Positions 47,425 to 58,329 of a stretch of 64,000 bases of DNA are shown piece by piece. The stretch's first letter is position 1. Every line of letters begins with the position of its first letter. The DNA is from Pseudoduganella aquatica (GTDB taxonomy: Bacteria; Pseudomonadota; Gammaproteobacteria; Burkholderiales; Burkholderiaceae_D). Made by a program: the position numbers and the translations under genes. Under the pieces are notes generated by a model. The model searched no databases. It saw only the letters and a program-made list of their open reading frames with translations, and was not told the origin of the DNA. The stretch is from NCBI RefSeq assembly GCF_009857595.1, contig NZ_WWCU01000014.1, positions 1 through 64,000 on the forward strand. Reading direction: 5' to 3'.

Positions 47425-49089
47425 ATGAAAGCCCTGACCCGCGCCGCGCGCTGCACCGTGGCGGCATTGCCGCTGCTGCTGGCCGCTTGTAACAATAGCC
47501 AGGACGACGGCAGCGCCGCCGCCCCCACCCTGCTGGCCAGCACCGGCCAGGTCACCGTCAAGGCCAGCAGCCCGGTGAGCCACTACGCGGCGGCCCGCTT
47601 CGCCGACCAAGTCAGTTTCGGCGCCACGCCGGCGCTGGTGGCAGAAATAGAAAAACTCGGCTTCGAGGCCTGGATAGACGCGCAGTTCGCGCTGCCGGTG
47701 CCGCACCACGACACCAGCCCCGTTGCCCACTACGACGACCAGGTGCGGGCGCAGGCCGAAGCGGCCAACCGCTACTTCGAAAACGCCAACCTCACGGCCA
47801 TGATCGCGCGGCCGGACCAGCTGCGCCAGCGCGTGGTGTGGGCCATGTCGCAGTGGATCGTCGTATCGAGCAACAAGGTGCAGGAGTACGCCACCCTGAC
47901 CTGGATCAATCTGCTCAACGACAACGCCTTCGGTAACTACGGCGCCCTGCTGCGCGCCGTGAGCACCAGCCCGCCGATGGGGGTCTACCTGGACAACCTC
48001 TCGAACCGGCCCAAGTCCGACGAATGCCCGTGGTGCGCGCCGAATGAAAACTACTCGCGCGAACTGATGCAGCTGTTTTCGCTGGGGGTGGTCAAGCTCA
48101 ACCTCGACGGCAGCATCCAGCGCGACGCCAGCAACCGGCCGCTGGAAACCTACACCCAGCAGGACGTGGAGGCGATGACGCGCGCCATGACGGGCTGGCA
48201 GATGGCCAAGAACGTGCCCAGGGGCGACTACACCGGCTTCGACGGCGTGCTGATACCCGACCCGTGGACGGCCGCGCACGACCGCGAAGCCAAGACGCTG
48301 CTCGGCACCACCATTCCGGCCGGCCAGAGCACCACCCAGGACATGGAGGCGGCAATCGACGTCCTGATGGGGCACCAGAACATCGCCCCCTTCGTCAGCC
48401 TGCGCCTGATCCAGCACCTGGTCACCAGCAATCCCTCGCCGGCCTATCTGCGCCGCGTGGCCACCGTGTTCCGCGACAATGGCAAGGGCGTGGCCGGCGA
48501 CATGAAGGCCGTGCTCAAGGCGGTGCTGCTCGACACCGAAGCGCGCAAGGGCGACACCCTGGGCGCGGACTCGCTCTCCTTCGGCAAGATGCGCGAACCG
48601 GTGCTGTGGTACACCGGCATGCTGCGCGGCATGGGCTGCACCGCGCCGCTGCGCTGGGACGCCACGCCGGAGTACCCGCTGCCCGGCATCGCCAAGCCCA
48701 GCGTCCAGTCGCCCTTCATGCAGTCCAGCGTGTTCAGCTACTACATGCCGACCGACCGCGCCCCCGGCAGCAACCTGCTGGCGCCGGAGCAGCGCCTGCT
48801 CAACGCCGAGGAGCTGTCGGGCCGGATCGGCGGCTACGGCATGCAGACGGCTTCGCGCCTGAGCAATGCCGGCTGCCAGGTCGATCCCTTCATCAAGGCG
48901 CTGAGCAGCTCGCCGCGCGCCTTTATCGACCTGATGAGCGAACGCTATTTCAGGGGCGCCATGCCGCAGACGCTGCGCCAGAATCTGCAGGACCTGACCG
49001 CCACCCCCAACGGCAATACGCCGCTCGAGAAAACCATGCCGCTGCTGCAGTACGCGCTGGCCACCCCTTACTATGGAGTGATACGCTGA
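47425..49089 (+). CDS. DUF1800 family lipoprotein
   Basis: A 554-residue protein with lipoprotein signal MKALTRAARCTVAALPLLLA and lipidated Cys22. Family marks are AARFADQVSFGATPALVAEI, LRQRVVWAMSQWIVVS, CAPNENYSRELMQLFSLGVV and DVEAMTRAMTGWQ. DUF1800 proteins are nearly always encoded beside a DUF1501 protein, as here (one-base TGATG overlap); the pair is unexplained biochemically. AAGGA precedes the start. It is probably anchored on the periplasmic or outer-membrane face. Confidence 0.93.
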   Translation: MKALTRAARCTVAALPLLLAACNNSQDDGSAAAPTLLASTGQVTVKASSPVSHYAAARFADQVSFGATPALVAEIEKLGFEAWIDAQFALPVPHHDTSPVAHYDDQVRAQAEAANRYFENANLTAMIARPDQLRQRVVWAMSQWIVVSSNKVQEYATLTWINLLNDNAFGNYGALLRAVSTSPPMGVYLDNLSNRPKSDECPWCAPNENYSRELMQLFSLGVVKLNLDGSIQRDASNRPLETYTQQDVEAMTRAMTGWQMAKNVPRGDYTGFDGVLIPDPWTAAHDREAKTLLGTTIPAGQSTTQDMEAAIDVLMGHQNIAPFVSLRLIQHLVTSNPSPAYLRRVATVFRDNGKGVAGDMKAVLKAVLLDTEARKGDTLGADSLSFGKMREPVLWYTGMLRGMGCTAPLRWDATPEYPLPGIAKPSVQSPFMQSSVFSYYMPTDRAPGSNLLAPEQRLLNAEELSGRIGGYGMQTASRLSNAGCQVDPFIKALSSSPRAFIDLMSERYFRGAMPQTLRQNLQDLTATPNGNTPLEKTMPLLQYALATPYYGVIR

Positions 49090-50438
49090 TGGACCGCCGC
49101 CACTTCCTGCGCCTGAGCGCAGCCGCCCCCACCCTCGGCCTGATCGGCGGGGCCAGCCTGCTCGGCGCCAGCGCCAGCGCCGCCGCCGACGACTACCGCG
49201 CCGTGGTCTGCCTGTTCCTCACCGGCGGCAACGACGGCTTGAACAGCCTGGTGCCCACCGACGGCGCCTACAGCGACTATGCCACCGCCCGGCCCGCGCT
49301 GGCGCTGCCCAAGGACAGCCTGACCGCGCTGTCCGGCTCCACCGCCGGCCACAGCTTCGGCATGAATCCCGCGCTGGCGCCGCTGGCGCCGCTGTACAAC
49401 CAGGGCCGCCTGGCCTGGATACTGAACGCCGGCCCGCTGGTCAAGCCGGCCACCGCGCGCCAGGTGCTGGATCACAGCGTGGCGGTGCCGTCCTTCCTGC
49501 TCTCGCACAGCGACCAGGTGATGTGGCAGCAGGGCTGGCTGGGCGACACCGACGGCAGCGGCTGGGCCGGACGCTCGCTCGAGCTGCTGCCCTCCTCGCT
49601 GCGCAACCCGGTCAACGCCATCACCATGAACACCGAGCGCACGCTGGTGCTGGGCCGCAATTCGCCGGTGTCCTACCTGAGCGCCTGGGATTCGCGCTGG
49701 TGGGGCACGGCCGACCTGGCGCAGCCGCAGCTGCCCGGCACGCAGGCGCTCAACCGCATGGCGCAGTGGCAGTTCGCCAACCAGTACGAGGCCGAGTACG
49801 CGCGCACCTTCGGGCGCAGCGTGTCCGAGTCCACCATCTTCACGCAGGCGGCGCTGAACGCGCCCGCCCCCTCGGCCAACTTCGACGACAACGACCTGGG
49901 ACGCATGCTGCGCAAGCTCGCCACGCTGCTGCCGGTGTTCAAAAAGCGGGGCTACAAGCGCCAGGTCTTCCTGGTGCAGTGGGGCGGACTGGATACGCAC
50001 AGCGGCCAGCGCGGCAGCGCGGCTACCAGCCAGGACGCGCAGCTGGCCGTGGTGGCGCGCGCGCTGGCCGCCTTCGACAAGGCCAACCAGGCCTCCGGCG
50101 TGGACCAGAGCGTGGCCACCGTCATGATGTCCGACTTCGGCCGCACCTTGCGCCAGGCCTCCGGCGGCGGCAGCGACCACGCCTGGGGCAACCACTGGTT
50201 CGTGATGGGCGGCCCGGTGGCCGGCGCCCAGGCCTACGGCACCCTGCCCACGCTGACCTTGGGCGGGCCGGACGACGGCGACGCCAACGGCGACGGCCGC
50301 TTCGTGCCCACCACCTCGACCGACCAGGTGGGCGCCACGCTGATGAAGTGGATGGGCGTGCCCGCCGCGCAGCTGACCAGCGCCTTTCCCAACCTCGCCA
50401 ATTTCAGCACCCAGACCCTCAACTTCCTGCACGGCTGA
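49089..50438 (+). CDS. DUF1501 family protein with twin-arginine leader
   Basis: A 449-residue protein. The leader MDRRHFLRLSAAAPTLGLIG holds an RR-x-FL twin-arginine motif, so it is exported folded. DUF1501 is a distant member of the alkaline phosphatase/sulfatase superfamily; FLTGGNDGLNSLVP, GGLDTHSGQ, VMMSDFGRT and SDHAWGNHWFVMGG are its conserved segments. The start codon overlaps the stop of the DUF1800 gene. A secreted RTX metzincin gene starts 6 bases after its stop, suggesting one transcript. Confidence 0.93.
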   Translation: MDRRHFLRLSAAAPTLGLIGGASLLGASASAAADDYRAVVCLFLTGGNDGLNSLVPTDGAYSDYATARPALALPKDSLTALSGSTAGHSFGMNPALAPLAPLYNQGRLAWILNAGPLVKPATARQVLDHSVAVPSFLLSHSDQVMWQQGWLGDTDGSGWAGRSLELLPSSLRNPVNAITMNTERTLVLGRNSPVSYLSAWDSRWWGTADLAQPQLPGTQALNRMAQWQFANQYEAEYARTFGRSVSESTIFTQAALNAPAPSANFDDNDLGRMLRKLATLLPVFKKRGYKRQVFLVQWGGLDTHSGQRGSAATSQDAQLAVVARALAAFDKANQASGVDQSVATVMMSDFGRTLRQASGGGSDHAWGNHWFVMGGPVAGAQAYGTLPTLTLGGPDDGDANGDGRFVPTTSTDQVGATLMKWMGVPAAQLTSAFPNLANFSTQTLNFLHG

Positions 50439-50444
50439 TACGCA

Positions 50445-53051
50445 ATGGATATCAAACTCACCAACGGCAAGGACGTCTATACCCAGACCGACAAGGAAGC
50501 CTGGGACACCTACTGGGGCCTGGAGGGCGACGACACCATCAAGGTCTACCAGGGCGGCGTGGTGGGCGGCCCCGGCAACGACAGGATAGAACGCATCGCC
50601 ACCGGCGACAGCTGGCGCAGCGTCGCCGTCAACTACTGGGACACCTGGCAGTCCATCTACGTGGACCTGACGGCCGGCTACGCCGACGACAACTGGGGCG
50701 GGCACGACACGCTGATCGGCATCGACAGCGTGAGCTTTGGCTGGGAAGGCGGCATCGGCATCGGCAACGCCAACCAGAACGTGTTCTACCTGGGCGGAGG
50801 CGGCCTGCACACCATAGACGGCCGCGCCGGCGACGACACCTTCTGGCTGCCCCAGTTCGACAACGGCAGCCGCGCCGACTTCATCTTCGACGTCGCCATC
50901 GACGGCAAGACCGCCACCATCACCAACACCGCGCAGCCGAAGTTCATGGCGGTGGTCAGCAATTTCGAGCGCTTCGGCTATGGCGGGGACTGGAACGTCA
51001 CCTATGAACTGAGCAGCCTGATCAAGCCGTCGGACATGGCCACGAAAGGCTTGGTGGCGGCCGACGCCAACCGCTGGAACGCCGCCGGCGCGCTCGGCAC
51101 CGCCGTGGAAGTGAGCTACAGCTTCGTCACCAAGGCGCCCGCCAGCGGCGTGGGTGCGAGCGGCTTCCGCACCTTCTCGGCCAGCGAGCGGGCCGCCGTC
51201 AAGGCCATCCTGGACGCGGCCGCAGCCGCCACCGGCTTGAGCTTCAAGGAAGTCGCCGAAGACGGGAGCGCGGTGGGGCAGCTGCGCTTTGGCGCCAGCC
51301 AGCAGGTGGCCACCAAGGGCCTGGGGACGCTGCCGGGCGTGGGCGGCGACAGCGCCGGCGACGTCTGGATCGACATCGAAACCCTGCTGCTGATGCAGCC
51401 CGGCCAGGAAGGCTACGCCGTGCTGCTGCATGAAATCGGCCATGCGCTGGGCCTGCGCCATCCGCGCAACGTGGAAGCGGGCGACAACTACGCGTCCCAG
51501 ATGCTGGCCGCCAACGACGTCACCGGCCTGACCGTGATGTCGCAGACGGTCTCGCCGGACGGCCTGTACCCGGCCTCCTGGGGCGCGTACGACATCGCCG
51601 CGCTGCGCTATCTGTACGGCGCGAAGCAGGTCGCCACCGGCGACAATGTCTACCTGCTCGGCACGGCCGACTTCCAGTCCCAGCGCGGCCTGGTGGACGA
51701 CGGCGGCATCGACACGCTGGACGCCTCGGCGGCCAGCACCGGCGCCACCATCGACCTGGTGGGCGGACACCTGAACAGCGTGGGCGTGACGGCCGGCGGC
51801 GTGGGCGCCAGCGGCAATCTGTCGATTGGCGTCGATACGCTGATCGAGAACGCCGTGGGCTCGCGCTACGACGACGTCCTGCTCGGCAATGCGCTGGCCA
51901 ACCGCCTCACCGGCGGCAAAGGCAACGACTGGATCGACGGCGCCGGGGGCGAGGACGCGGCGGTCTTCGCCGGCCTGCGCGGCGACTACCTGATCAGCAC
52001 CGGCTACGGCAAGGTCTTCGTCACCGCGCGCGACGGCGCCTCCGGCTTCGACACGCTGCTCAACACCGAAATCCTGGCCTTCGGCGACCAGACCATCACG
52101 CTGGGCAAAAGCGCGCTGGGCGCCGACCTGGCGCTGGCGCTGGACCAGAACACCAGCAGCAGCGGCCAGCTGCCCGACCCGAGCGACCAGGCCCGCGCCA
52201 CGGTGTCCTATGCGCTGTCGAAAACGCCGGCCAACGGCACCGCCGTGGTGAAGGCGGACGGCAGCTTCACCTACACGCCCAAGGCCAACTTCAGCAGCAC
52301 CGACAGCTTCGACTACATCCTCACCGACCAGCAGGGCGGCAACAATACCTACACCGTGTTCGTGACGGTGCGCGGCCTGGGCGGCCTGCAGGCCGGCGGC
52401 GAAGGCAACGACACGCTGGGCGGCCTGGCCACCAGCGACATCATCAACGGCGAAGGGGGCAACGACCGCATCGTCGCCAGCGCCGGCTATGACGAGATCG
52501 ACGGCGGCGCCGGCACCGACAGCATCGTCTACGCCGGCAAGGTGGCCAGCCATGCGGTGGAACAGGACGGGCTGCGCTGGACGCTGCGCAAGCCGGACGG
52601 CCAGGGCACGGACACCCTCGCCAACGTGGAGCGCTTGATCTTCTCGGACGGCGCGCTGGCGCTCGACCTGGACGGCATGGCGGGACAGACCTACCGGCTA
52701 TACCAGGCCGCCTTCGACCGCAAGCCCGATGTGGCGGGCCTGGGCTACTGGCTGGCGGTGCTGGACGGCGGCACCGGCATGCAGAGCGTGGCGCAGGGCT
52801 TCCTGCAGTCGGCCGAGGCGGTCAAGCTGTACGGGGCCAATCCCAGCAACGCGGCCTTCGTCGACAAGCTGTACCAGAACGTGCTGCACCGCCCGGCGGA
52901 CGACAGCGGCAAGGCCTACTGGACCGGCGTGCTGGCCAATGGCTGGGCCACCCGCGAGACGGTGCTGACGGGATTTTCGGAGAGCCCGGAAAACCAGGCG
53001 CAGGTGATTGCCGCGATTTCGCACGGCATCGCCTATACACCCTTCGGCTAG
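50445..53051 (+). CDS. Large RTX metzincin (serralysin-like) with DUF4214 C-terminus
   Basis: An 868-residue protein without signal peptide. Residues 1-190 are a beta-rich domain with one RTX-like patch. About 200-440 is an M10-type catalytic domain with zinc motif HEIGHALGLRH at 329-339 and a Met-turn (TVMSQTVSP). Then come RTX repeats (GGKGNDWIDG), a cadherin/VCBS-like domain (FTYTPKANFSSTDSFDYILT, about 600-645), a second RTX block (GEGNDTLGG) and a DUF4214 module (YRLYQAAFDRKPDVAGLGYW) to the end. It is probably exported by a type I system and calcium-activated. It is the last gene of the DUF1800-DUF1501 unit. Confidence 0.9.
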   Translation: MDIKLTNGKDVYTQTDKEAWDTYWGLEGDDTIKVYQGGVVGGPGNDRIERIATGDSWRSVAVNYWDTWQSIYVDLTAGYADDNWGGHDTLIGIDSVSFGWEGGIGIGNANQNVFYLGGGGLHTIDGRAGDDTFWLPQFDNGSRADFIFDVAIDGKTATITNTAQPKFMAVVSNFERFGYGGDWNVTYELSSLIKPSDMATKGLVAADANRWNAAGALGTAVEVSYSFVTKAPASGVGASGFRTFSASERAAVKAILDAAAAATGLSFKEVAEDGSAVGQLRFGASQQVATKGLGTLPGVGGDSAGDVWIDIETLLLMQPGQEGYAVLLHEIGHALGLRHPRNVEAGDNYASQMLAANDVTGLTVMSQTVSPDGLYPASWGAYDIAALRYLYGAKQVATGDNVYLLGTADFQSQRGLVDDGGIDTLDASAASTGATIDLVGGHLNSVGVTAGGVGASGNLSIGVDTLIENAVGSRYDDVLLGNALANRLTGGKGNDWIDGAGGEDAAVFAGLRGDYLISTGYGKVFVTARDGASGFDTLLNTEILAFGDQTITLGKSALGADLALALDQNTSSSGQLPDPSDQARATVSYALSKTPANGTAVVKADGSFTYTPKANFSSTDSFDYILTDQQGGNNTYTVFVTVRGLGGLQAGGEGNDTLGGLATSDIINGEGGNDRIVASAGYDEIDGGAGTDSIVYAGKVASHAVEQDGLRWTLRKPDGQGTDTLANVERLIFSDGALALDLDGMAGQTYRLYQAAFDRKPDVAGLGYWLAVLDGGTGMQSVAQGFLQSAEAVKLYGANPSNAAFVDKLYQNVLHRPADDSGKAYWTGVLANGWATRETVLTGFSESPENQAQVIAAISHGIAYTPFG

Positions 53052-53056
53052 TCTGC

Positions 53057-55102
53057 TCAGGCTTTCTTGGACACCAGCGTGAGGATGTCGTAGCTGGCCA
53101 CCAGTTCTTCGTTCTGGTTGGTCACCTGCACGTCCCACGCCACCACGCCCTGGCCCAGGCCCTTGTCGTCGGTGCGGTTGCGGTCCACCTTGCGCTTGCA
53201 GGTCAGGCGCGCGCGGATGGTGTCGCCGATGGCCACCGGCGTGATGAAGCGCAGGTTGTCCAGGCCGTAGTTGGCCAGCACCGGTCCCGGCGCGGGCGAC
53301 ACGAACAGGCCCGCAGCGGCCGACAGCACGAAGTAGCCGTGCGCAATGCGCTTGCCGAACTGCGTGTCCTTGGCGGCGATATCGTCGAAGTGCATGTAGA
53401 AATAGTCGCCCGACACGCCGCCGAAGTTGACGATGTCCGCCTCGCTCACGGTGCGGCGATGCGTCAGCAGCGAGTCGCCGATTTTCAGGTCCTCGAAGTG
53501 GCGGCGGAACGGGTGCACTTCGCTTTCGTTCACGGCCGCGCCGCGCACGTATTCGCCCGTCACGGCGGCCAGCATGGTCGGCGAGCCTTGCACCGCTGCG
53601 CGCTGCAGGAAGTGGCGCACCGCGCGGATGCCGCCCAGCTCCTCGCCTCCGCCCGCGCGGCCGGGGCCGCCGTGCTTGAGCTGCGGCAGCGGCGAGCCGT
53701 GGCCGGTGGAATCCACCGCCGATTCGCGCTCCAGGATATGCACGCGGCCGTGCGAGGCAGCCGCCACCGGCACCGCGTAGGCCGCCGTCTTGGTATCCTT
53801 CGTCACCAGGGTGCTCACCAGGCTGCCCTTGCCGCGCGCGGCCAGTTCCAGCGCTTCGTCTATGCCCTCGTAGGTCATCATGGTGCTGACGGGGCCAAAG
53901 GCTTCCACGTCGTGCACCGCGTCGTTGCTGCCGGCGTTGCGGCACAGGACCAGCGTGGGCGAGAAGAACGCGCCTTCGGCCACACCCTCGCCCACCAGCT
54001 TGTAGCCGTCCTTCTCGCCGAACACGATCTCGTTGCCCCGCGCGAGCAGCGCCAGGCGTTCGCCCACGTCGCGCTGCTGGTCTTTCGAGGCCAGCGCGCC
54101 CATGCGCACGCCTTCCACCGACGGGTCGCCGATGGTGACTTTGGACAGGCGTTCGCGCAGGCGTTCGGCCACCGCGTCCACGCGGTCTTTCGGCACGATG
54201 ATGCGGCGGATGGCGGTGCACTTCTGGCCGGCCTTGCCGGTCATCTCGCGCGCCACTTCCTTCACGAACAGGTCGAACTCGGGATCGTCCGGCGTCACGT
54301 CCGGCGCCAGGATGGCGCAGTTCAGCGAGTCCGCCTCGGCTGTGAACGGCACCGAGTTGGCGATCAGGTTGCGGTTGGTGCGCAGCTTGGCGGCGGTGTC
54401 GGCCGAGCCGGTGAAGGTCACCACGTCGGCGCCGCCCAGGCGGTCCAGCAGGTCGCCGGTGCTGCCGATCACCAGCTGCAGCGCGCCCTCCGGCAGCAGG
54501 CCGGATTCATGCGCCATGCGCACCACGGCTTCGGTCAGGTAGCTGGTGGCGGTGGCGGGCTTGCCGATGCAGGGCATCGCGGCCAGGAAGCTGGGCGCGA
54601 ATTTCTCCAGCAGGCCCCAGATCGGGAAGTTGAAGGCGTTGATGTGCACCGCCAGGCCGCCGCGCGGCACCAGGATGTGGGTGCCGGCAAAGCCGCCGCG
54701 CTTGCCCAGCGCAATGGCCGGGCCTTCGTGCAGCACATTGGACGACGGCAGCTCGCGGCTGCCCATGCTGGCGTAGGCGAACAGGGTGCCGATGCCGCCC
54801 TCCACGTCCACCCAGCTGTCGGCGCGGGTGGCGCCGGTGAGGTGGGAAATCTTGTACAGCTCTTCCTTGCGCTCCATCAGGTACATGGCCAGCGCCTTCA
54901 GGCGCTGCGCGCGCTGCTGGAAGTCCAGCTTCATCAGGCCCGGCACGCCGGTCTTGCGGGCATAGGCGACGGCTTCGCTGAAGTCGATGGCTTCGGCGTG
55001 GGTATGGTAGATCAGGCTGTTGTTCAGCGCGCTGTGCAGCGGGGTGGCCGCTTCCTTGCCGTGCCAGCGGCCGGCGATCAGGCTTTGCAGAGTTGGTGCC
55101 AT
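53057..55102 (-). CDS. paaZ: Bifunctional oxepin-CoA hydrolase / semialdehyde dehydrogenase PaaZ
   Basis: A 681-residue fusion enzyme of aerobic phenylacetate degradation that opens the oxepin-CoA ring and oxidises the resulting aldehyde with NADP+. The N-terminal aldehyde dehydrogenase part (to about 520) has Glu256 and catalytic Cys295 (GKAGQKCTAIRR), the same numbers as in E. coli PaaZ. The C-terminal MaoC-like hydratase has SGDYFYMHFDD. It is the last gene of the paa cluster in the window, 18 bases after paaY, and ends 5 bases from the convergent metzincin gene. Confidence 0.96.
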   Translation of the reverse strand: MAPTLQSLIAGRWHGKEAATPLHSALNNSLIYHTHAEAIDFSEAVAYARKTGVPGLMKLDFQQRAQRLKALAMYLMERKEELYKISHLTGATRADSWVDVEGGIGTLFAYASMGSRELPSSNVLHEGPAIALGKRGGFAGTHILVPRGGLAVHINAFNFPIWGLLEKFAPSFLAAMPCIGKPATATSYLTEAVVRMAHESGLLPEGALQLVIGSTGDLLDRLGGADVVTFTGSADTAAKLRTNRNLIANSVPFTAEADSLNCAILAPDVTPDDPEFDLFVKEVAREMTGKAGQKCTAIRRIIVPKDRVDAVAERLRERLSKVTIGDPSVEGVRMGALASKDQQRDVGERLALLARGNEIVFGEKDGYKLVGEGVAEGAFFSPTLVLCRNAGSNDAVHDVEAFGPVSTMMTYEGIDEALELAARGKGSLVSTLVTKDTKTAAYAVPVAAASHGRVHILERESAVDSTGHGSPLPQLKHGGPGRAGGGEELGGIRAVRHFLQRAAVQGSPTMLAAVTGEYVRGAAVNESEVHPFRRHFEDLKIGDSLLTHRRTVSEADIVNFGGVSGDYFYMHFDDIAAKDTQFGKRIAHGYFVLSAAAGLFVSPAPGPVLANYGLDNLRFITPVAIGDTIRARLTCKRKVDRNRTDDKGLGQGVVAWDVQVTNQNEELVASYDILTLVSKKA

Positions 55103-55120
55103 TCGATTTCTCCAGTCTAT

Positions 55121-55732
55121 TTATTCGGTTGCGTTCTTGTGCTGATGCAGCGGCAGCGAGGACTCCCACTGCATGCGCTGGCGGTCCGGCTCCACCTCGG
55201 TCAGCGCCACGGTCTCGCGCATGGTGGCGAGCGAGCGTACGCTCAGCTCCTGGTATTGGGCCGTGCCGGACGTCTTCCAGCTGATTTCGTTGTCGCTCAC
55301 CTGGCGGATGATGCGCGCCGGCGTGCCCACCACCATGGAGCGCGGCGGCACCACCATATTGGCCTTCACGAAGCTCATCGCCGCGACGATGCTCTCGGCG
55401 CCGATGACGGCGTTGTCCATGATGACCGAGTTCATGCCCACCAGCGCGTTGCGGCCGATGCGGCAGCCGTGCAGCACGGCGCCGTGGCCGATATGGCCGT
55501 CCACTTCCACCACCGTGTCCTCGCCGGGGAAACCGTGCATAATGCAGCCGTCCTGCAGGTTGGAACCCTCCTCCAGGATCAGGCGCCCGAAGTCGCCGCG
55601 CATGGACGCGTGCGGCCCCACGTAGCAGCGCGGGCCGACGATGACGTCGCCGATCAGCACCGCGCTTGGATGCACATAGGCGGTGGGATGGACCACCGGC
55701 GTGATGCCGTTCATTTCATATACTTTGACCAT
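55121..55732 (-). CDS. paaY: PaaY, hexapeptide-repeat thioesterase-like protein
   Basis: A 203-residue left-handed beta-helix protein of the gamma-carbonic anhydrase fold ([40 protein letters not shown]). PaaY is an accessory thioesterase that hydrolyses dead-end ring-CoA compounds formed in the phenylacetate pathway. AAGGAG lies 6 bases before the ATG. paaZ follows after 18 bases. Confidence 0.93.
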   Translation of the reverse strand: MVKVYEMNGITPVVHPTAYVHPSAVLIGDVIVGPRCYVGPHASMRGDFGRLILEEGSNLQDGCIMHGFPGEDTVVEVDGHIGHGAVLHGCRIGRNALVGMNSVIMDNAVIGAESIVAAMSFVKANMVVPPRSMVVGTPARIIRQVSDNEISWKTSGTAQYQELSVRSLATMRETVALTEVEPDRQRMQWESSLPLHQHKNATE

Positions 55733-55747
55733 GCTTGCTCCTTGTTC

Positions 55748-55838
55748 GGCGGGTTACGGCTGGCGCCTAACCCGCCCTACGAGTATTCGCAGATGTTCGG
55801 TACAACGTAGGGCGGGTTAGGCGGAGCCGTAACCCGCC
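55748..55838. repeat. REP/BIME-like inverted pair, locus H (inside the paa operon)
   Basis: Units at 55748-55780 (ending CTAC) and 55807-55838 (starting GTAG) fill the 107 bases between livF-like and paaY genes that point the same way. It divides the phenylacetate cluster into a transporter part and a paaYZ part. Confidence 0.87.
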
Positions 55839-55839
55839 A

Positions 55840-56585
55840 TTACATCCCCAGATAGGCGCTTTGCACCTGTTCGTTCTTCAGCAGCTCCGGCCCGGGACCG
55901 GACAGGATGATGGCTCCCGTCTCGATCACATAGCCCACGTCCGCGATGGACAGCGCCGCGTGCGCGTTCTGCTCCACCAGGAAAATGGTGATGCCCTGGT
56001 CGCGCAGGCTGGCCACGATGCGGAAGATCTCCGCAATCAGCAGCGGCGCCAGGCCCATGCTGGGCTCATCCAGCAGCAGCACGGACGGCCTGCCCATCAG
56101 CGCGCGCGCCATGGCCAGCATCTGCTGCTGCCCGCCGGACAGCGTGCCCGCCAGCAGTGACCGTTTCTCCCGCAACACCGGGAACAGCTGGTACATGCGT
56201 TCCATGTCCGCCGCCACCTCGCCCTTGGGCCGCGTGTAAGCGCCCAGCAGCAGGTTGTCCTCCACCGACATGGGGCCGAACACCTGGCGCCCTTCCGGCA
56301 CCTGGCAGATGCCGGCGCGCACGCGCTTGTCCGCGCTGGCGCGGCTCACGTCCTGGCCGCTGAAATGGATGCTGCCGCCGCTGATGGGCTGCACGCCGGA
56401 GATGGCGCGCAGCAGCGTGGTCTTGCCCGCGCCGTTGGCCCCCACCAGCGCCACCAGCTGCCCCTGGCGCACTTCGATGTCGATGCCGTGCAGCGCCTGG
56501 ATGCGGCCATAGTGGCTGGTCAGCCCTTTGATTTCGAGCACCAGCGGCTTCACCGTCACGTCGGTATTGTTTGTCATGGCGTCCC

Positions 56586-56589
<4 letters not shown>
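55840..56589 (-). CDS. Branched-chain-type ABC ATPase (LivF-like) of the paa cluster
   Basis: A 249-residue ATPase. Walker A GANGAGKTT is near residue 48, signature LSGGQQQMLAMARAL, Walker B VLLLDEPSMGLAP, switch His replaced by Gln in LVEQNAH as usual for LivF. It powers the five-gene importer embedded among paa genes. The ATG at 56589 overlaps the livG-like stop (ATGA); an internal ATG at 56577 with GAGGGA before it is an equally good start. Confidence 0.92.
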
Positions 56590-57333
<744 letters not shown>

Positions 57334-57341
<8 letters not shown>

Positions 57342-58329
57342 GGCCGCCTCCCGCCTTCTTCACCAGCTTGAGCGGCGCCGCGCCGCTGCCCGCTGCAGGC
57401 TTGCCGCGGCGGCGCGCCAGCGACGGCACCAGGCCGCGCGGCAGGAAGATCATGGTCAGCATCAGGATGGCGCCGAACACCACCACTTCCCAGCCCTCGA
57501 AGGCGGACAGCAGCTGCGGCAGCACGGTCAGCAGCGCGGCGCCGAGGATGGAGCCGAACACGGAAGCCATGCCGCCCACCACCACCATGGTCACCAGCTC
57601 GATGGAGTGGAAGAAGCCCGCCATATTCGGCGTGATGAAGCCGATGTAGTGCGCGCTGATGCTGCCCGCAATGCTGGCCACCACGGCGGACAGCACGAAC
57701 ACCCGCACTTTGAAGCGCGTGGTGTCGATGCCGGCCACGCGCGAGGCCACCTCGGAGCCGTGGATGGCCTGCAGCGCGCGGCCAACGGGCGAATCGATCA
57801 GGTTGAGCGCGAACCAGGTCACCAGCAGCAGCAAGGCCGCCGCCACCGCGTACCAGGATTTTTCTCCCGTGATTTCAAAGCCGAAGACGGCGAAGCCCGG
57901 CACCGCGATGCCGTCCGGACCGCCGGTCCACTGGCCTTCGTTGTTGATGACGATGGAGATGATGATGCCCAGCCCCAGCGTGGCCATCGCCAGCGTGTGG
58001 CCTTTGAGCTTGAGCACAGGCCGCGCCAGCACCAAGGCCAGCAGGCCGGTGGCGGCGGCGCCCGCAGCCAGGGCGGCCACCGGCGGCCAGTTGTAATGCG
58101 TGGTCAGCACGGCGGACGCGTAGGCGCCCATGCCGAAGAAGCCGGCGTGGCCCAGGCTGATCTGGCCGGTATAGCCCATCAGCAGGTTCAGGCCGATCAC
58201 CACCATCGCGTTCAGGGCGATGCGGATCGCCACGTCGTAGTAGTAGGAGTTGGGCAGCGCCAGCGGCAGCACGGCCAGCACCAGCGCCAGGATCAGCAGG
58301 CCGGAGTGTCGGGAAGCGAAGGTCTTCAT
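57334..58329 (-). CDS. Branched-chain-type ABC permease (LivM-like)
   Basis: A 331-residue membrane protein with about nine helices and the LivM core LMGYTGQISLGHAGFFGMGAY and GLGIIISIVINNEGQWTGGP. It forms the importer channel with the LivH-like permease. Its ATG overlaps the livH-like stop (ATGA). The C-terminal tail is basic. Confidence 0.95.

Noticed and set aside
49071-52553. An 1160-codon open frame on the minus strand across the DUF1501 and metzincin genes
   Set aside because: It is antisense to two genes with clear domains, its product is Ala/Gly/His/Arg-rich low complexity, and it crosses the boundary of two real genes.
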